From positions 1 through 64,000 of the forward strand of contig NZ_BTHK01000008.1 of the NCBI RefSeq assembly GCF_033242365.1: a DNA stretch of 64,000 nucleotides, read 5' to 3'. Under the pieces are notes generated by a model that saw nothing but the letters and a program-made list of their open reading frames with translations, did not search any database and had not been told where the DNA came from. This DNA is from Lachnoanaerobaculum sanguinis. Lineage in GTDB: Bacteria; Bacillota; Clostridia; Lachnospirales; Lachnospiraceae. Positions within the stretch are counted from its first letter, which is position 1; each line of letters opens with the position of its first letter. The position numbers were made by a program, and so were the translations under genes. Positions 16,451 through 25,307 of the stretch are shown in pieces.

Positions 16451-16984
16451 TTATGATTCATCATAGTCAGAGAAAATACTTTTTAATAATTCCTCTACAT
16501 CATCATCAGACAAATCATGATTTTCCTGAACAACCTTTATATTTTCATAAATTTCTGCAAGCTCCTCCGGATCTCTGTTCTTATAATCCTCTGAGTTTTC
16601 AATCTTATACTCATATAAAATTTCATCTATCTCCTGCCTTGCAATTATATTAAAATCATCCTTTACAAGTTTCCCGTTTTCATCCCTGAGAAATCCGCTT
16701 CCTACAGGCGAGTTCAAAAAAGGAATGATATCCGAATCAATATTAGCTACTGCATTTAGAGTATATACACCGGCATTTTCAGCATTTGACATATATTCTT
16801 CATCCTCATCTCCTGCAGTGAATCTCCATCCGCTGTCTTCTTTGCGGTCGGCATGCTCTCTGTACATATATCCGACTTTTCTGCCTTCTACCATTATTCT
16901 GTCGGAAGCTATACAACCCTCAGGACCGTCTGTGTGAAAAAGATCTTTTAAATCTTCAGGTTTTATACAACATTTTTTATTCAT
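16451..16984 (-). CDS. DUF2185 domain protein (immunity-type)
   Basis: 177 aa. DUF2185 fills residues ~20-110: GCIASDRIMVEGRKVGYMYRE, then DSGWRFTAGDEDEEYMSNAEN, then DIIPFLNSPVGSGFLRDENG. Proteins of this family (also seen as Imm33-like) commonly act as, or accompany, immunity genes. The C-terminal ~65 residues are acidic and helical with no recognised domain. It is the last gene of an apparent four-gene minus-strand operon (GTPase, methyltransferase, Imm26-like, DUF2185) with gaps of 17-40 bases, and it ends at a terminator. The function is inferred only from family context. Confidence 0.75.
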   Translation of the reverse strand: MNKKCCIKPEDLKDLFHTDGPEGCIASDRIMVEGRKVGYMYREHADRKEDSGWRFTAGDEDEEYMSNAENAGVYTLNAVANIDSDIIPFLNSPVGSGFLRDENGKLVKDDFNIIARQEIDEILYEYKIENSEDYKNRDPEELAEIYENIKVVQENHDLSDDDVEELLKSIFSDYDES

Positions 16985-17001
16985 TATAAATTACTCCCCT
17001 A

Positions 17002-17808
17002 TTAATTTTCTAAAATTTCTTCTATTATTTCGCTTATCTCAATTGTTTTAAAAGGCCATAGTTCCGACTTGTTTGTAATATCATCATAAAAATTCTCAAG
17101 TGAGTCGGCAGGTGAGAGCACACCCAAACTGTAAGGTTTTAGTTTTATTCTTCCTATCTTTTTTAAATATGGCAGTAGTTCACCTAGATCCTTATGGTTA
17201 AACCAGCAGTCTGTCTCAAGCACAAACTCGGTATTCATCTTCTTATACGCAATACTGCTGTTTACAAAATCATCTATGGTAGGCTCAAAATCCTGTAATG
17301 TTCTTGCACAGGCTATATGATATTCTATCTTTCTCGGTCTAACCTCCAAATCCGAGACAAAACATATACCATATTTATCCTCAAACTTTATCGAGATAAC
17401 ATCTCCAAGTTCAAAATACGGTTCTCTTCTTTTTTGTGGCTTGGGCTTTTTAATAGGTCTTGGATTTTCACTTTGAATTTGAAGAGCTAATTTATTTAAA
17501 GCTTTCTGTCTCGCTTTTACCGCCCTTTCGTCTATCTCGTTCCATAGTTTGCTTGCACCTTTTGATATAATTTCCATAGCTTTATTTTTTATATCTTCAT
17601 CCAAATGTCCTATCTTCCAAAGCGCATAGGCAAGAGATGTCCAGTATATCTCTGTATACAATTCATCTATGCAAAAATTTGCTTCCTCATCAAGCCATTC
17701 TCTTTTAATAAGCTCAACATCTATTCCATCCTTATATCGCTCCACGATATCATTATAAATATCATAAGCATCATCACTGTCTATAATTTTAACTCCGTCT
17801 ATCGCCAT
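17002..17808 (-). CDS. Imm26-like protein
   Basis: 268 aa, soluble. The N-terminal ~125 residues are helical, end in a Pro/Lys/Arg-rich linker (PRPIKKPKPQKRR) and are not recognised. The part after it (FELGDVISIKFEDKYGICFV) has the G-D-hydrophobic ... Y-G-hydrophobic-V pattern of Imm26-type immunity domains. AAGGGGA precedes the ATG. It lies 18 bases downstream of the methyltransferase and 17 bases upstream of the DUF2185 gene, so it is part of the same operon. Two immunity-like genes together without a toxin suggest an orphan immunity locus or a function of these domains outside toxin systems. Confidence 0.5.
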   Translation of the reverse strand: MAIDGVKIIDSDDAYDIYNDIVERYKDGIDVELIKREWLDEEANFCIDELYTEIYWTSLAYALWKIGHLDEDIKNKAMEIISKGASKLWNEIDERAVKARQKALNKLALQIQSENPRPIKKPKPQKRREPYFELGDVISIKFEDKYGICFVSDLEVRPRKIEYHIACARTLQDFEPTIDDFVNSSIAYKKMNTEFVLETDCWFNHKDLGELLPYLKKIGRIKLKPYSLGVLSPADSLENFYDDITNKSELWPFKTIEISEIIEEILEN

Positions 17809-17826
17809 AAAATCCCCTTTTAAAAT

Positions 17827-18627
17827 CTATTTTGAACATAGATGAATCACCATAGTTCTTCTTAGTTTATCTGCAAAGTACATATATATTTTTGTCTTCA
17901 AGCTCATTCCCTTACAATGTAGCAAGGCATCAGAGAAGAATCCGTCAAGGCTTACTAATTTCATCTCCACTTCTTGTGAAAACACACAGACATCGTCTAT
18001 ACTAAAATACATTGTCGCATCTGTATTTCCTGTCTTTTTTACATACTTGTTTGCAAACTTTAAGCCTGTAGTATTTGTTACATCAAATACCAATTCAAAT
18101 TTTGATATACGCTCTGCCATTCTTTTAATCATATTTACAATTTTAGGCTTTGTAAAATACTGATATACACCTGACACTACAACCATGCTTGGAAGCTTAG
18201 TGTCTATTTCATTTATCCATTCAAGTGTAAACATATCACCGGATATCAGCTTTTCATTTACAGCTTCACCCAGCAGACCCTTCCTTACATTTATAACATT
18301 TGGTAAGTCCACCTGATAAAATTTTGCAGTCTTATTCCCTATCCTGTCATATGCCGTTTCCAGCCCTGCTCCAAGAAAAACAACATTACATTCTTTATGT
18401 GCATTTAAAAATTCTTTTATTTTCTTGTCTATTGTCTGTTGCCTGCATGCACTTGCCATATTGAAAAATTCTGTAGTAGTAATTACCGGTACAATTTTTA
18501 AAAAATGTTCTTCAAGTTCCAAAGCCTTTCCATCATAGAAAAAGTCCGGAAATCTCTTAGATACATAAATTCTTGCCACAAGCGGAATATATAGTGTATC
18601 TTCAACACCACATAGTTTATTCTTCAT
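17827..18627 (-). CDS. Class I SAM-dependent methyltransferase, LCM family
   Basis: 266 aa of the leucine carboxyl methyltransferase-like family (PF04072), which in bacteria includes O-methyltransferases of polyketide and related pathways. The start region VEDTLYIPLVARIYVSKRFP is family-typical, the SAM-binding motif I is VVFLGAGLETAYDRIG near residue 100, the acidic motif II is KFYQVDLPNVI, and the post-I region contains VVVSGVYQYF. No substrate can be read from the sequence. It lies 39 bases downstream of the GTPase gene in the same operon. AGGAG lies before the ATG. Confidence 0.85.
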   Translation of the reverse strand: MKNKLCGVEDTLYIPLVARIYVSKRFPDFFYDGKALELEEHFLKIVPVITTTEFFNMASACRQQTIDKKIKEFLNAHKECNVVFLGAGLETAYDRIGNKTAKFYQVDLPNVINVRKGLLGEAVNEKLISGDMFTLEWINEIDTKLPSMVVVSGVYQYFTKPKIVNMIKRMAERISKFELVFDVTNTTGLKFANKYVKKTGNTDATMYFSIDDVCVFSQEVEMKLVSLDGFFSDALLHCKGMSLKTKIYMYFADKLRRTMVIHLCSK

Positions 18628-18666
18628 AGTTTTACTCCTATGATAACGTTATAAATATTGTAACCT

Positions 18667-19815
18667 TTATTTTGATAACAGCTTTGTAAACAGTTTCTTC
18701 AAATTAGTTATGTTACCGTTTCTAAAGTCCTCATCTGTGACTATCATATTTATCTTTTCAATTATTTGTTTATTTAACTTGGCCTCAATTATTTTATTTA
18801 TCCAATCCACATCGTCCAAAGACTTGTTTCCAAGGTAAATTTGCTCATATGTATACACACATACTTCACCTATTCCAAGAACGATAGCACCTGCAACAGC
18901 TGCATTTATTACAGAAGCCGCCAAATTAATTGCAGGAATTGCTTTTAGCGCATTTATAGCCGCCTTTGCCGCTAAACCTACAGTTCCCGCTTCCACAACA
19001 GAATTTAAAAATCTTTTAGAGTTTTTATCATTCTTGATACCATATATCTTTGCCAAAGAATTTATTTCACCAATTTCTAAAGGTGATAACAATGCTGCAT
19101 CTGAAAGTGGAATAGGTATTGCAGCTATTGCAACAGCGCTTAGCGTAAAAGTAGCAATGGCAGTTTGTGCAAATGACCTTTTTCTGTTTAATTTAAACGC
19201 TTCAATATCTTTTCTTGCAGCTTGCATACCCTCAGGTATCAGCTCATAGGTCATATCTATAAGCTCCGTTATACCTTCCTGTGCCACAAACTGTTCTTCA
19301 TCTATTTCATATATCAAAGCAACTACAGGAATAATGCCCTTTAGATTTTTAGTATTCTTTTGCTTTTCAAATACCTCTTTAACCATCTGTATATTTCTTT
19401 CACGCTCAGGCTTTGAATATGATTTTGTAATTACAACTATTATTGGAACAGATGGATAAATAGATGTCGCTTTAGAAAGACTTTTTATTGCCTCCGGAAA
19501 TAATTTACTCGAAGTGCCTTCAACACAAAACCATATAACATTTATATCCGAGTTCTCTTTTCCCTCTTTAATGGCATTTTTTGACCACTTTTTTACAGCA
19601 TTTATAGCCCCCATTCTTTTAAAAAATGAAGGTTCAAAACCTACAGTGTCTATAATATGAAAATCCGGTACATCACTTTCATATACTTTCAGTTCCTTTG
19701 TAGTACCCTTATCTCCAAAACCGGATTCAGCAATTTCTTCTCCTAAAACAGCATTGATCAAGGTTGATTTGCCGACACCTGAATCACCTATTACCAATAT
19801 ATTCCCCTTATCCAT
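18667..19815 (-). CDS. GTPase with C-terminal membrane-associating DUF697-like domain
   Basis: 382 aa. The N-terminal G domain (~1-200) has G1 GDSGVGKST, the G2 threonine in KGTTKEL, G3 DTVGF, and G4 as TKSY (TKxD-like but with Ser instead of Asp; the usual family has TKxD). The C-terminal part (~210-340) is Ala/Ile-rich and hydrophobic (ATFTLSAVAIAAIPIPLSDA and AAINALKAIPAINLAASVIN), as in DUF697/YcjF-type domains that touch membranes. Homologues include YfjP/YeeP-like GTPases of unknown role. It heads the four-gene operon with the methyltransferase and immunity-like genes. Confidence 0.85.
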   Translation of the reverse strand: MDKGNILVIGDSGVGKSTLINAVLGEEIAESGFGDKGTTKELKVYESDVPDFHIIDTVGFEPSFFKRMGAINAVKKWSKNAIKEGKENSDINVIWFCVEGTSSKLFPEAIKSLSKATSIYPSVPIIVVITKSYSKPERERNIQMVKEVFEKQKNTKNLKGIIPVVALIYEIDEEQFVAQEGITELIDMTYELIPEGMQAARKDIEAFKLNRKRSFAQTAIATFTLSAVAIAAIPIPLSDAALLSPLEIGEINSLAKIYGIKNDKNSKRFLNSVVEAGTVGLAAKAAINALKAIPAINLAASVINAAVAGAIVLGIGEVCVYTYEQIYLGNKSLDDVDWINKIIEAKLNKQIIEKINMIVTDEDFRNGNITNLKKLFTKLLSK

Positions 19816-19918
19816 ACTTTCTCCATTTATTCTTTCTTAGTATACTCTGTAGTAATTTATCATATGATTCTATTATAAAAGTAATCGGTATATAGTCAAT
19901 GTATTGATAATTAAACTG

Positions 19919-19948
19919 TAAAAAACCGGAGATGTATTCATTCTCCGG
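19919..19948 (-). terminator. Rho-independent terminator after acetamidase gene
   Basis: Minus strand: CCGGAGA-ATGAATACA-TCTCCGG followed by TTTTTTA. Confidence 0.85.
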
Positions 19949-19985
19949 CTAATATTACTATATCAATATTTAATTATACTTTTAT

Positions 19986-20882
19986 CTAAAACAATTCACT
20001 CAGTATAGTTTTAGGAATGCACATCATAACCGTACGCTCGGGATCCACTACCTGACAAAATCTCAAGTCTCCAACTGCACTTATTAACATACCGGCATCA
20101 TTGAATGAAAGTCCAAGTTTCTTTTGCATAACCTCATTTGCAATTCTTACTGCGTGAAATACGGCTTTTTCAATCTCTTCATGAGAATAGATAACACCAC
20201 AGATATTATCATTTTCAAGCAGCGGTGTTTCAATACTTACACCTTTTATTACAGAAAGTCGCACAGTAACATCAGCGGAAATCTCCACACCACTGACCAT
20301 TATTTCTCCATCTCCCATAGCCGCATGTACATCACCTAAAGAAAATATTGCTCCGTCATGAAATACAGGGAAATAAAGAGTCGCACCTTTTGCAATCCTC
20401 TTATTGTCCATATTTCCACCATGATTTCCGGGTGTTCCGCAATTTATAGCTCCACTCTTTGGTGCTACACCAATTACTCCAATCATAGGATTTACATCAA
20501 ATACAATATTTTCATTAAAGTAAACCTTATTATTTTCCACCTTCAAACGCTTTACAGACTCTTCTTTTACTAAAGAACCCAATACACCGTTATCAGGGAG
20601 TGCGCACATCACACCTTGGTTTTCAAGCTTGATATCCAATATTTCAACTTTTAATACATCTCCGGCTACCGCATTTTTTACATATACCGGTCCTGTTGCC
20701 GGATTGATACAATCCCAGTTCAGACTACCAATAGATGAACCCTCTTCACTTAACTGATTATCAAAGCAATCATGTGTACGGAAAACCAGAGTTTCTCCAT
20801 CCTCAACCTCTGCCACACATTTATTATTTCCATCAAATGCAAACACCATTTTGTTTTCTATTATTTTCATATCCAAATACAA
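19986..20882 (-). CDS. Acetamidase/formamidase family hydrolase
   Basis: 298 aa matching the FmdA/AmdA family, which hydrolyses formamide, acetamide or related amides to ammonia and the acid. Family features: VFRTHDCFDNQL near residue 35, NPATGPVYVKNAVAGDVLKV near 65, GNHGGNMDN near 150, and DVHAAMGDGEIMVSGVE near 185 with likely metal ligands (D, H, E). The start is uncertain: a TTG at 20880-20882 has AGGAG nine bases before it, while the ATG of MKIIEN, four codons later, fits homologue starts better. It is monocistronic with a terminator. The physiological substrate is unknown. Confidence 0.88.
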   Translation of the reverse strand: MYLDMKIIENKMVFAFDGNNKCVAEVEDGETLVFRTHDCFDNQLSEEGSSIGSLNWDCINPATGPVYVKNAVAGDVLKVEILDIKLENQGVMCALPDNGVLGSLVKEESVKRLKVENNKVYFNENIVFDVNPMIGVIGVAPKSGAINCGTPGNHGGNMDNKRIAKGATLYFPVFHDGAIFSLGDVHAAMGDGEIMVSGVEISADVTVRLSVIKGVSIETPLLENDNICGVIYSHEEIEKAVFHAVRIANEVMQKKLGLSFNDAGMLISAVGDLRFCQVVDPERTVMMCIPKTILSELF

Positions 20883-21165
20883 TCCGGTATTCTCCTGTAT
20901 AGAATATTGGATCCTCTCCTTTCTGCAAAACCTGTTTTAGTATTATTTCCGTCTTTTCATCATTCTATAATAAATGTAGCTCTTACTCAAGTATAATTGT
21001 TTATACTCTATATCTTTTTTATCTAATAAAAGGCGACTACCTGATTCACCTTTTTCTGCATATAACTTATTAAATTCAATGCTAAAAAGGTCTTTTCTTG
21101 ACTTTTATTTTTGACTATAATACACTTATTACGTTCGGATTATATTGAAATTTAAGGAGAAAATC
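20883..21165. promoter_or_regulatory. Divergent intergenic region, acetamidase / ltrA
   Basis: Contains the start signals of two divergent genes. For ltrA a TATAAT is at 21116-21121, but the -35 at the right distance is poor (TTTTCT), so the promoter is tentative. A weak hairpin AGGCGA...TCACCTTTTT lies at about 21032-21055. No small gene is seen. Confidence 0.35.
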
Positions 21166-22299
21166 ATGACTTCAATTACACATAAACGTGTTGAATATAC
21201 TGAGTTATTTTATGACTTGGTCTTTGTATACGCTATTTCTAAAGCAACAGCATTAATACATCATTTAGATAATGGCATAGTGACCTTTGAATCCATGCTC
21301 ACATTTTTATTAACTCTCATTATCCTACTCAACAATTGGTTGATTCAAACCGGATTTACAAATCGTCACGGAAAGAATTCCCTTCTTAATATGTTTGTAA
21401 GTTTCTTAAATATGGGAATCCTACTTTTCATTTCTAATCTGATTACACAGGAGTGGGAACTTGCTTTCCAAAAGTTCTGCTTAGCACTAGGAACACTGAG
21501 CCTAACTTTATTCGTTCAGTATTTGATCGAATATATGAAAAAAAGCACTTCATGCGGATCATTAAGAACAGTACGCGGATTATTGTGGTTAACAGGTCTT
21601 AGAGCAGTCTCTGTCTATACAGCATCTTTTCTGCCTCTTAAGTTTGGTGTTCCCATTTTCTTGGCAGGTTTTTTATCTACTTTTGCTATGCCAATATTTA
21701 TGGAAATGAGAGGAGAAAAGTTCATATCAAATCTACCTCATTTGATTGAAAGGCTATCGCTTCTTGTTATTATAACCTTCGGAGAGATGGTTATGGGACT
21801 TGCCCAGTTCTTCACTACCGAAAATTTTTCAATTAACTCAGTTCTTCTCTTTATTATTATGGCTTCGCTATTCCTCTTCTATTTTGGCGAATTCGACCAT
21901 GCTATTGACGAGGCAACTGATGCCAATATATCATTCCTAATATATAGCCACATACCTATCATTGTTGGACTGATTGTAATAACTGTATCTATGAGTTTTC
22001 TCGTTTTGCCAAGCGTAAATCACCTCTTTGCTGCATCATTCTTCTATTTTGGAATTGCAATTTTTCAAGGAGCTACTCTTGCAAACAGCAAATATAATAT
22101 AGAGGATTTTAAGTTTCCAAAATGTTACTATGCATTTCAAATAGTGCTATATCTTTGCGGCCTGATTCTAAGTCTATTATTATCAAAGAATCCTGACACA
22201 GTCATCTTGATTACTAGTATTATGAGCGTCTGTCAAACAGGAATCTTTATTGTGTACTTCGTAAAGAAAAAACCAGATTATAACTTATTACAATTATGA
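21166..22299 (+). CDS. ltrA: Low temperature requirement A (LtrA) family membrane protein
   Basis: 377 aa with about 10-11 membrane helices. The LtrA signature is at the N-terminus: KRVEYTELFYDLVFVYAISK, and ITFGEMVMG in the middle is also conserved. The start is the ATG at 21166 preceded by AAGGAG; a TTG 21 bases earlier has no such site. LtrA was named from a Listeria cold-sensitive mutant; the biochemical function is not known. It is one of few plus-strand genes here and directly abuts the hairpin of an IS200/IS605 remnant. Confidence 0.92.
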   Translation: MTSITHKRVEYTELFYDLVFVYAISKATALIHHLDNGIVTFESMLTFLLTLIILLNNWLIQTGFTNRHGKNSLLNMFVSFLNMGILLFISNLITQEWELAFQKFCLALGTLSLTLFVQYLIEYMKKSTSCGSLRTVRGLLWLTGLRAVSVYTASFLPLKFGVPIFLAGFLSTFAMPIFMEMRGEKFISNLPHLIERLSLLVIITFGEMVMGLAQFFTTENFSINSVLLFIIMASLFLFYFGEFDHAIDEATDANISFLIYSHIPIIVGLIVITVSMSFLVLPSVNHLFAASFFYFGIAIFQGATLANSKYNIEDFKFPKCYYAFQIVLYLCGLILSLLLSKNPDTVILITSIMSVCQTGIFIVYFVKKKPDYNLLQL

Positions 22300-22559
22300 C
22301 CACCGGCTCAGCCGGTGGTTTGTACTACCCCAATCATCAATGAGCTTTTCCCTTTGAGATAACCAACAATTTGTGACACACTGTATTTTGGTGGTATCTC
22401 TACAAGCATATGTATATGATCAGGACAACATTCTGCTTCGATTGTATGTATTCCTTTTCTTTCACAAAGGAGTCTTAATATTTTTCCTATGTCGACTCTT
22501 ATCTTTCCAAAAATTAGTTTTATGTCTAACTTTTGGGGTGCACTTCATTTTTAAGAACT
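22299..22559 (-). mobile_element. IS200/IS605 remnant (internally deleted tnpA)
   Basis: The end hairpin ACCACCGGCTCAGCCGGTGGT (22299-22319) resembles IS200/IS605 terminal hairpins. On the minus strand a tnpA fragment reads CTPKVRHK, then after a frameshift LIFGKIRVDIGKILRLLCER followed by PDHIHMLVEIPPK, which holds the HuH metal motif of Y1 transposases, and ends YLKGKSSLMI. The part of TnpA carrying the catalytic tyrosine is missing; the hairpin follows directly. It is therefore a dead, internally deleted element, joined on its other side to a truncated GntR-type regulator gene. Confidence 0.8.
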
Positions 22560-22701
22560 TTTTTTGAACTGTTGCAGGATTACGTCCCTCCCTCTGTGCT
22601 AAATCCCTTATAGGTGGCATCCGTTGTCCCGGAACATAGTCTCCTCTTAAAATAGTCGCTCTTAACACTGATGCAATTTGTAAATATGGATATATTTTCA
22701 T
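22560..22701 (-). pseudogene. GntR-family (YtrA-like) regulator, 3' truncated
   Basis: The first ~47 codons encode the start of a GntR winged helix: PYLQIASVLRATILRGDYVP, GQRMPPIRDLAQREGRNPAT, then VQK. At that point the sequence switches into IS200/IS605 tnpA. The rest of the DNA-binding domain and the effector domain are absent. The ATG overlaps the stop of the DUF1648 gene (ATGA). In intact operons of this type, YtrA-like regulators accompany ABC exporters, so this was probably the local regulator of the operon before disruption. Confidence 0.8.
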
Positions 22702-22916
22702 TCGTTTTTACTTTTCCGCCCTCGTAAAAATTTCCAATATGCAGAGTATGGAATAACTGTAGCGAACAGAAGATAATATTTTCCAGCAAATATATCAGTG
22801 GTTCCTCTTGCATTGAAATGAACAGGAATTTTCTCCGGAAGAAATATGCAAACAATAAATATTACAAACATTATTCCTATCAGAACTAATAAATCTTTCA
22901 AAAATCTTTTTTTCAT
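22698..22916 (-). CDS. DUF1648 small membrane protein
   Basis: 72 aa. One or two membrane segments (VLIGIMFVIFIVCIFLP, YYLLFATVIPYSAYW) flank the DUF1648 motif LPEKIPVHFNARGTTDIFAGK. DUF1648 occurs at the N-terminus of SdpI-type immunity/signal proteins and in short stand-alone proteins. AAGGAGG precedes the ATG by 8 bases. It lies 14 bases after the ABC permease and overlaps the GntR start, so it belongs to the ABC operon. Compared with SdpI (about 200 aa) it is only the first part, so it is either a natural short form or a truncated gene; the clean stop with operonic overlap favours the short form. Confidence 0.75.
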   Translation of the reverse strand: MKKRFLKDLLVLIGIMFVIFIVCIFLPEKIPVHFNARGTTDIFAGKYYLLFATVIPYSAYWKFLRGRKSKNE

Positions 22917-22930
22917 AGAACATTTCCTCC

Positions 22931-24493
22931 TTAAACTAAAAAATTTAATATACAAGTTTTTATATAAACGCCACCCGCAATAACGAGCAAAATAAGTGCT
23001 ACTCCCAATAATGTAGGTACTATAGGAAAATGCAAAAACCAATGTAAAAGAATTGGTATAACTAATACAGTCATTCCAATAATTGAAGACACAATTACAG
23101 GCATACTCTGTTTTACTATCATCATCTCACTTTCCCATTCAAAGTTAGGGAATTTTTTATTCAAAGAAATTCCAATCACTGTTATAAAAATGGAATAACA
23201 AATAGGGACAATTATTAAGCTGACAGTTTGAATAATATCCATATCAAGCTTTACCAAAACTATAAACACAGAAATAATATATCCGATTAAATGAAGCGTA
23301 AGATTTACTGCAATCTTAGAATTCAAAATCGTTTTTACTCGAATAGGAGAACTTTGCAAAATCCAAACATTTTTACCTTCTAAAGATATAGAAAACGCTG
23401 CCGGACAACTAAGTACAAACATTGAAGCAATACATATTGGAGCAAAATTTGAAAGATATTCATTAATATTTTCGATTCCCGAATATTCCCCTATTTGTTG
23501 TAAAGAGTTAAACAGGAAAAATATACTGAAAACACATAAACATATTACACCAAAACCTGCATTCAACACTGCCATATATGAGTTTAGAAATAGTCCCATT
23601 TCCTTTTTATATAGGGCAAAAAATACCGATGTTCTACTATTAGAATTTTTGTTGTCGGAATATCTTGTTGTTGTTTTAGCAAGAGTATTAAGTAATCCAT
23701 ACTTCAATGAAACCATTTTGGCAAATATATAAAAAAATACTATTGAGAGAACAATAAATAACCCTACTCCAATGTGCATTGGAAAATTATAGTATTCCAT
23801 AAATAGCTTAGATAGTGGGTACAATCCTGTAATTTGCTTAGAAAGCATAATCCCGATACTATTTTCATTACCTGATTTCATGGCTGACACTGCAATATAT
23901 CCAATTATCCCTATCATTGCAAATGAAAAGATTAAAGCAATAACATTTTTTCTCTTAAAGAAAGATGAAGCAACAACTATAATGATTCCCATACATGCTG
24001 CTATACACATCGGTATCAACGGAACAAAAATCATGGAGGTAAAATACAATATAATCTGTAATACATTTAAACTTCCGTTTAACACCCAAACAATTCCTCC
24101 CGGAAGCATAAACATCAATCCTATTAAAAAATTCAATAAATACATAAACATAAACTTGCTGCTCATAATATCCGAACTTTTTACAGGCAACGACAAAAGA
24201 TTTTCCATATCACGACTGCCAAATAAAATCCCATTTGAATAAAATATTGTCAAAAATAATATTGCAAAGCTTGATACCGACACCATATATTCCGGTATCA
24301 ATTCCTGCTGTCCCACTTGTACCAATGTTTTAGCTGTTATGATATTATAAACAAAGAAAAATATGGCAAGAGTTATTATTCCAAAACTTGTAATAACAAT
24401 CGAACTTTGTTTTTTATTCCCCGGCTCTTTCATTTCGTTGATTGGAAAGAAATTCATTAATTGTGCTCTAATTAATATCCAAATTTTGCTCAT
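22931..24493 (-). CDS. ABC transporter permease
   Basis: 520 aa with about 12 membrane helices in two similar halves, resembling the large permeases of ABC-2 type exporters (putative_ABC_exp group; e.g. SNGILFGSRDMENLLSLPVKSSDI near residue 80). The start is the ATG of SKIWILIRAQLMNFF, preceded by GGAGG; it overlaps the end of the ATPase gene by 26 bases, which indicates translational coupling. The operon is ATPase, permease, DUF1648, GntR. Such systems export peptides, bacteriocins or drugs, but the substrate is unknown. Confidence 0.88.
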   Translation of the reverse strand: MSKIWILIRAQLMNFFPINEMKEPGNKKQSSIVITSFGIITLAIFFFVYNIITAKTLVQVGQQELIPEYMVSVSSFAILFLTIFYSNGILFGSRDMENLLSLPVKSSDIMSSKFMFMYLLNFLIGLMFMLPGGIVWVLNGSLNVLQIILYFTSMIFVPLIPMCIAACMGIIIVVASSFFKRKNVIALIFSFAMIGIIGYIAVSAMKSGNENSIGIMLSKQITGLYPLSKLFMEYYNFPMHIGVGLFIVLSIVFFYIFAKMVSLKYGLLNTLAKTTTRYSDNKNSNSRTSVFFALYKKEMGLFLNSYMAVLNAGFGVICLCVFSIFFLFNSLQQIGEYSGIENINEYLSNFAPICIASMFVLSCPAAFSISLEGKNVWILQSSPIRVKTILNSKIAVNLTLHLIGYIISVFIVLVKLDMDIIQTVSLIIVPICYSIFITVIGISLNKKFPNFEWESEMMIVKQSMPVIVSSIIGMTVLVIPILLHWFLHFPIVPTLLGVALILLVIAGGVYIKTCILNFLV

Positions 24494-25196
24494 TATCCTG
24501 CACCTCCATGAAAAAAGTTTCCAAAGATTTATTGCCTTTGACTTCTTCTGTATTTCCGCTCGCAATTAACTTTCCATTTTTTATAATTGCAATTTTATTA
24601 CATAATTTTTCTGCAACATCCAATACATGTGTTGAAAAGAAAATAGCTCCTCCATCTGATACGCATTCGTGCATTATTTTCTTTAGTAGAAAAGTTGCTT
24701 TCGGATCAAGTCCAACAAAAGGTTCATCTAAAATTAGTAACTTTGGAGAATGCACCAGTGCAGAAATAATCGCCGTTCTTTGCTTCATACCATGTGAATA
24801 CGAAGATATCATTCCCGAAAGATGTTTAGTCATTTCAAATAAATCGCCGTATCTCTGAATTCTTTCTCTGCGTATCTCAGTAGAAACTTCAAATAAATCT
24901 GCAATAAAATTAATATACTGAAATCCTGTCAGATGTTCATATAAATCCGGATTATCCGGAATGTATGCCATCATTTTTTTACAAATAACAGGCTCCCCTT
25001 TAATGGAATGCCCATCAATCGTTATACTTCCATTCTCAAAATCATGAATTCCAACTACCGCCTTTATCGTTGTAGTTTTTCCGGCTCCATTTGCACCAAT
25101 GAATCCATAAATATCTCCGGGCTGTACTGAAATTGATAAATTTTCAACAGCTTTTTTATTCCCATAGAATTTACTAAAATTCTTTATCTCTAACAT
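24468..25196 (-). CDS. ABC transporter ATP-binding protein
   Basis: 242 aa. Walker A GANGAGKTT near residue 40, Q-loop region AYIPDNPDLYEHLTG, signature variant YSHGMKQRTAI, Walker B LLILDEPFVGLD, and switch His in FFSTHVLD. The ATG at 25194-25196 is preceded by GGAG nine bases away; an earlier in-frame start lies inside the operator. It forms an exporter with the downstream permease. A palindromic operator identical in plan to that in front of the adjacent TetR gene lies just upstream, so TetR likely represses this operon. Confidence 0.93.
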   Translation of the reverse strand: MLEIKNFSKFYGNKKAVENLSISVQPGDIYGFIGANGAGKTTTIKAVVGIHDFENGSITIDGHSIKGEPVICKKMMAYIPDNPDLYEHLTGFQYINFIADLFEVSTEIRRERIQRYGDLFEMTKHLSGMISSYSHGMKQRTAIISALVHSPKLLILDEPFVGLDPKATFLLKKIMHECVSDGGAIFFSTHVLDVAEKLCNKIAIIKNGKLIASGNTEEVKGNKSLETFFMEVQDNEQNLDIN

Positions 25197-25209
25197 AATT
25201 TCTATCTCC

Positions 25210-25227
25210 ATTGACATTTTGTCAGTT
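25210..25227. promoter_or_regulatory. Candidate TetR operator before the ABC operon
   Basis: ATTGACATTTTGTCAGTT contains the palindrome TGACA-TTT-TGTCA. Its reverse complement matches the site at 25956-25973 in 16 of 18 positions. It lies about 14 bases upstream of the ATPase start codon. Confidence 0.65.
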
Positions 25228-25245
25228 ATTCTTTGAAATAATACC

Positions 25246-25274
25246 GATAGCTTGCGTAGCAGTAGCTATCGGCA
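25246..25274. terminator. Hairpin after TetR gene, possible terminator
   Basis: CCGATAGCTT-GCGTAGCAG-TAGCTATCGG is a strong stem between the TetR stop and the ABC operon operator. Only a poor T tract follows on the minus strand, so termination may be partial. Confidence 0.5.
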
Positions 25275-25307
25275 TATTATTCTCCTTGCAAACATTCTTT
25301 TCTATTT

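Noticed and set aside
22580..22855. 91-codon minus-strand frame
   Set aside because: It overlaps the DUF1648 and GntR coding sequences in another frame, without its own start signal.
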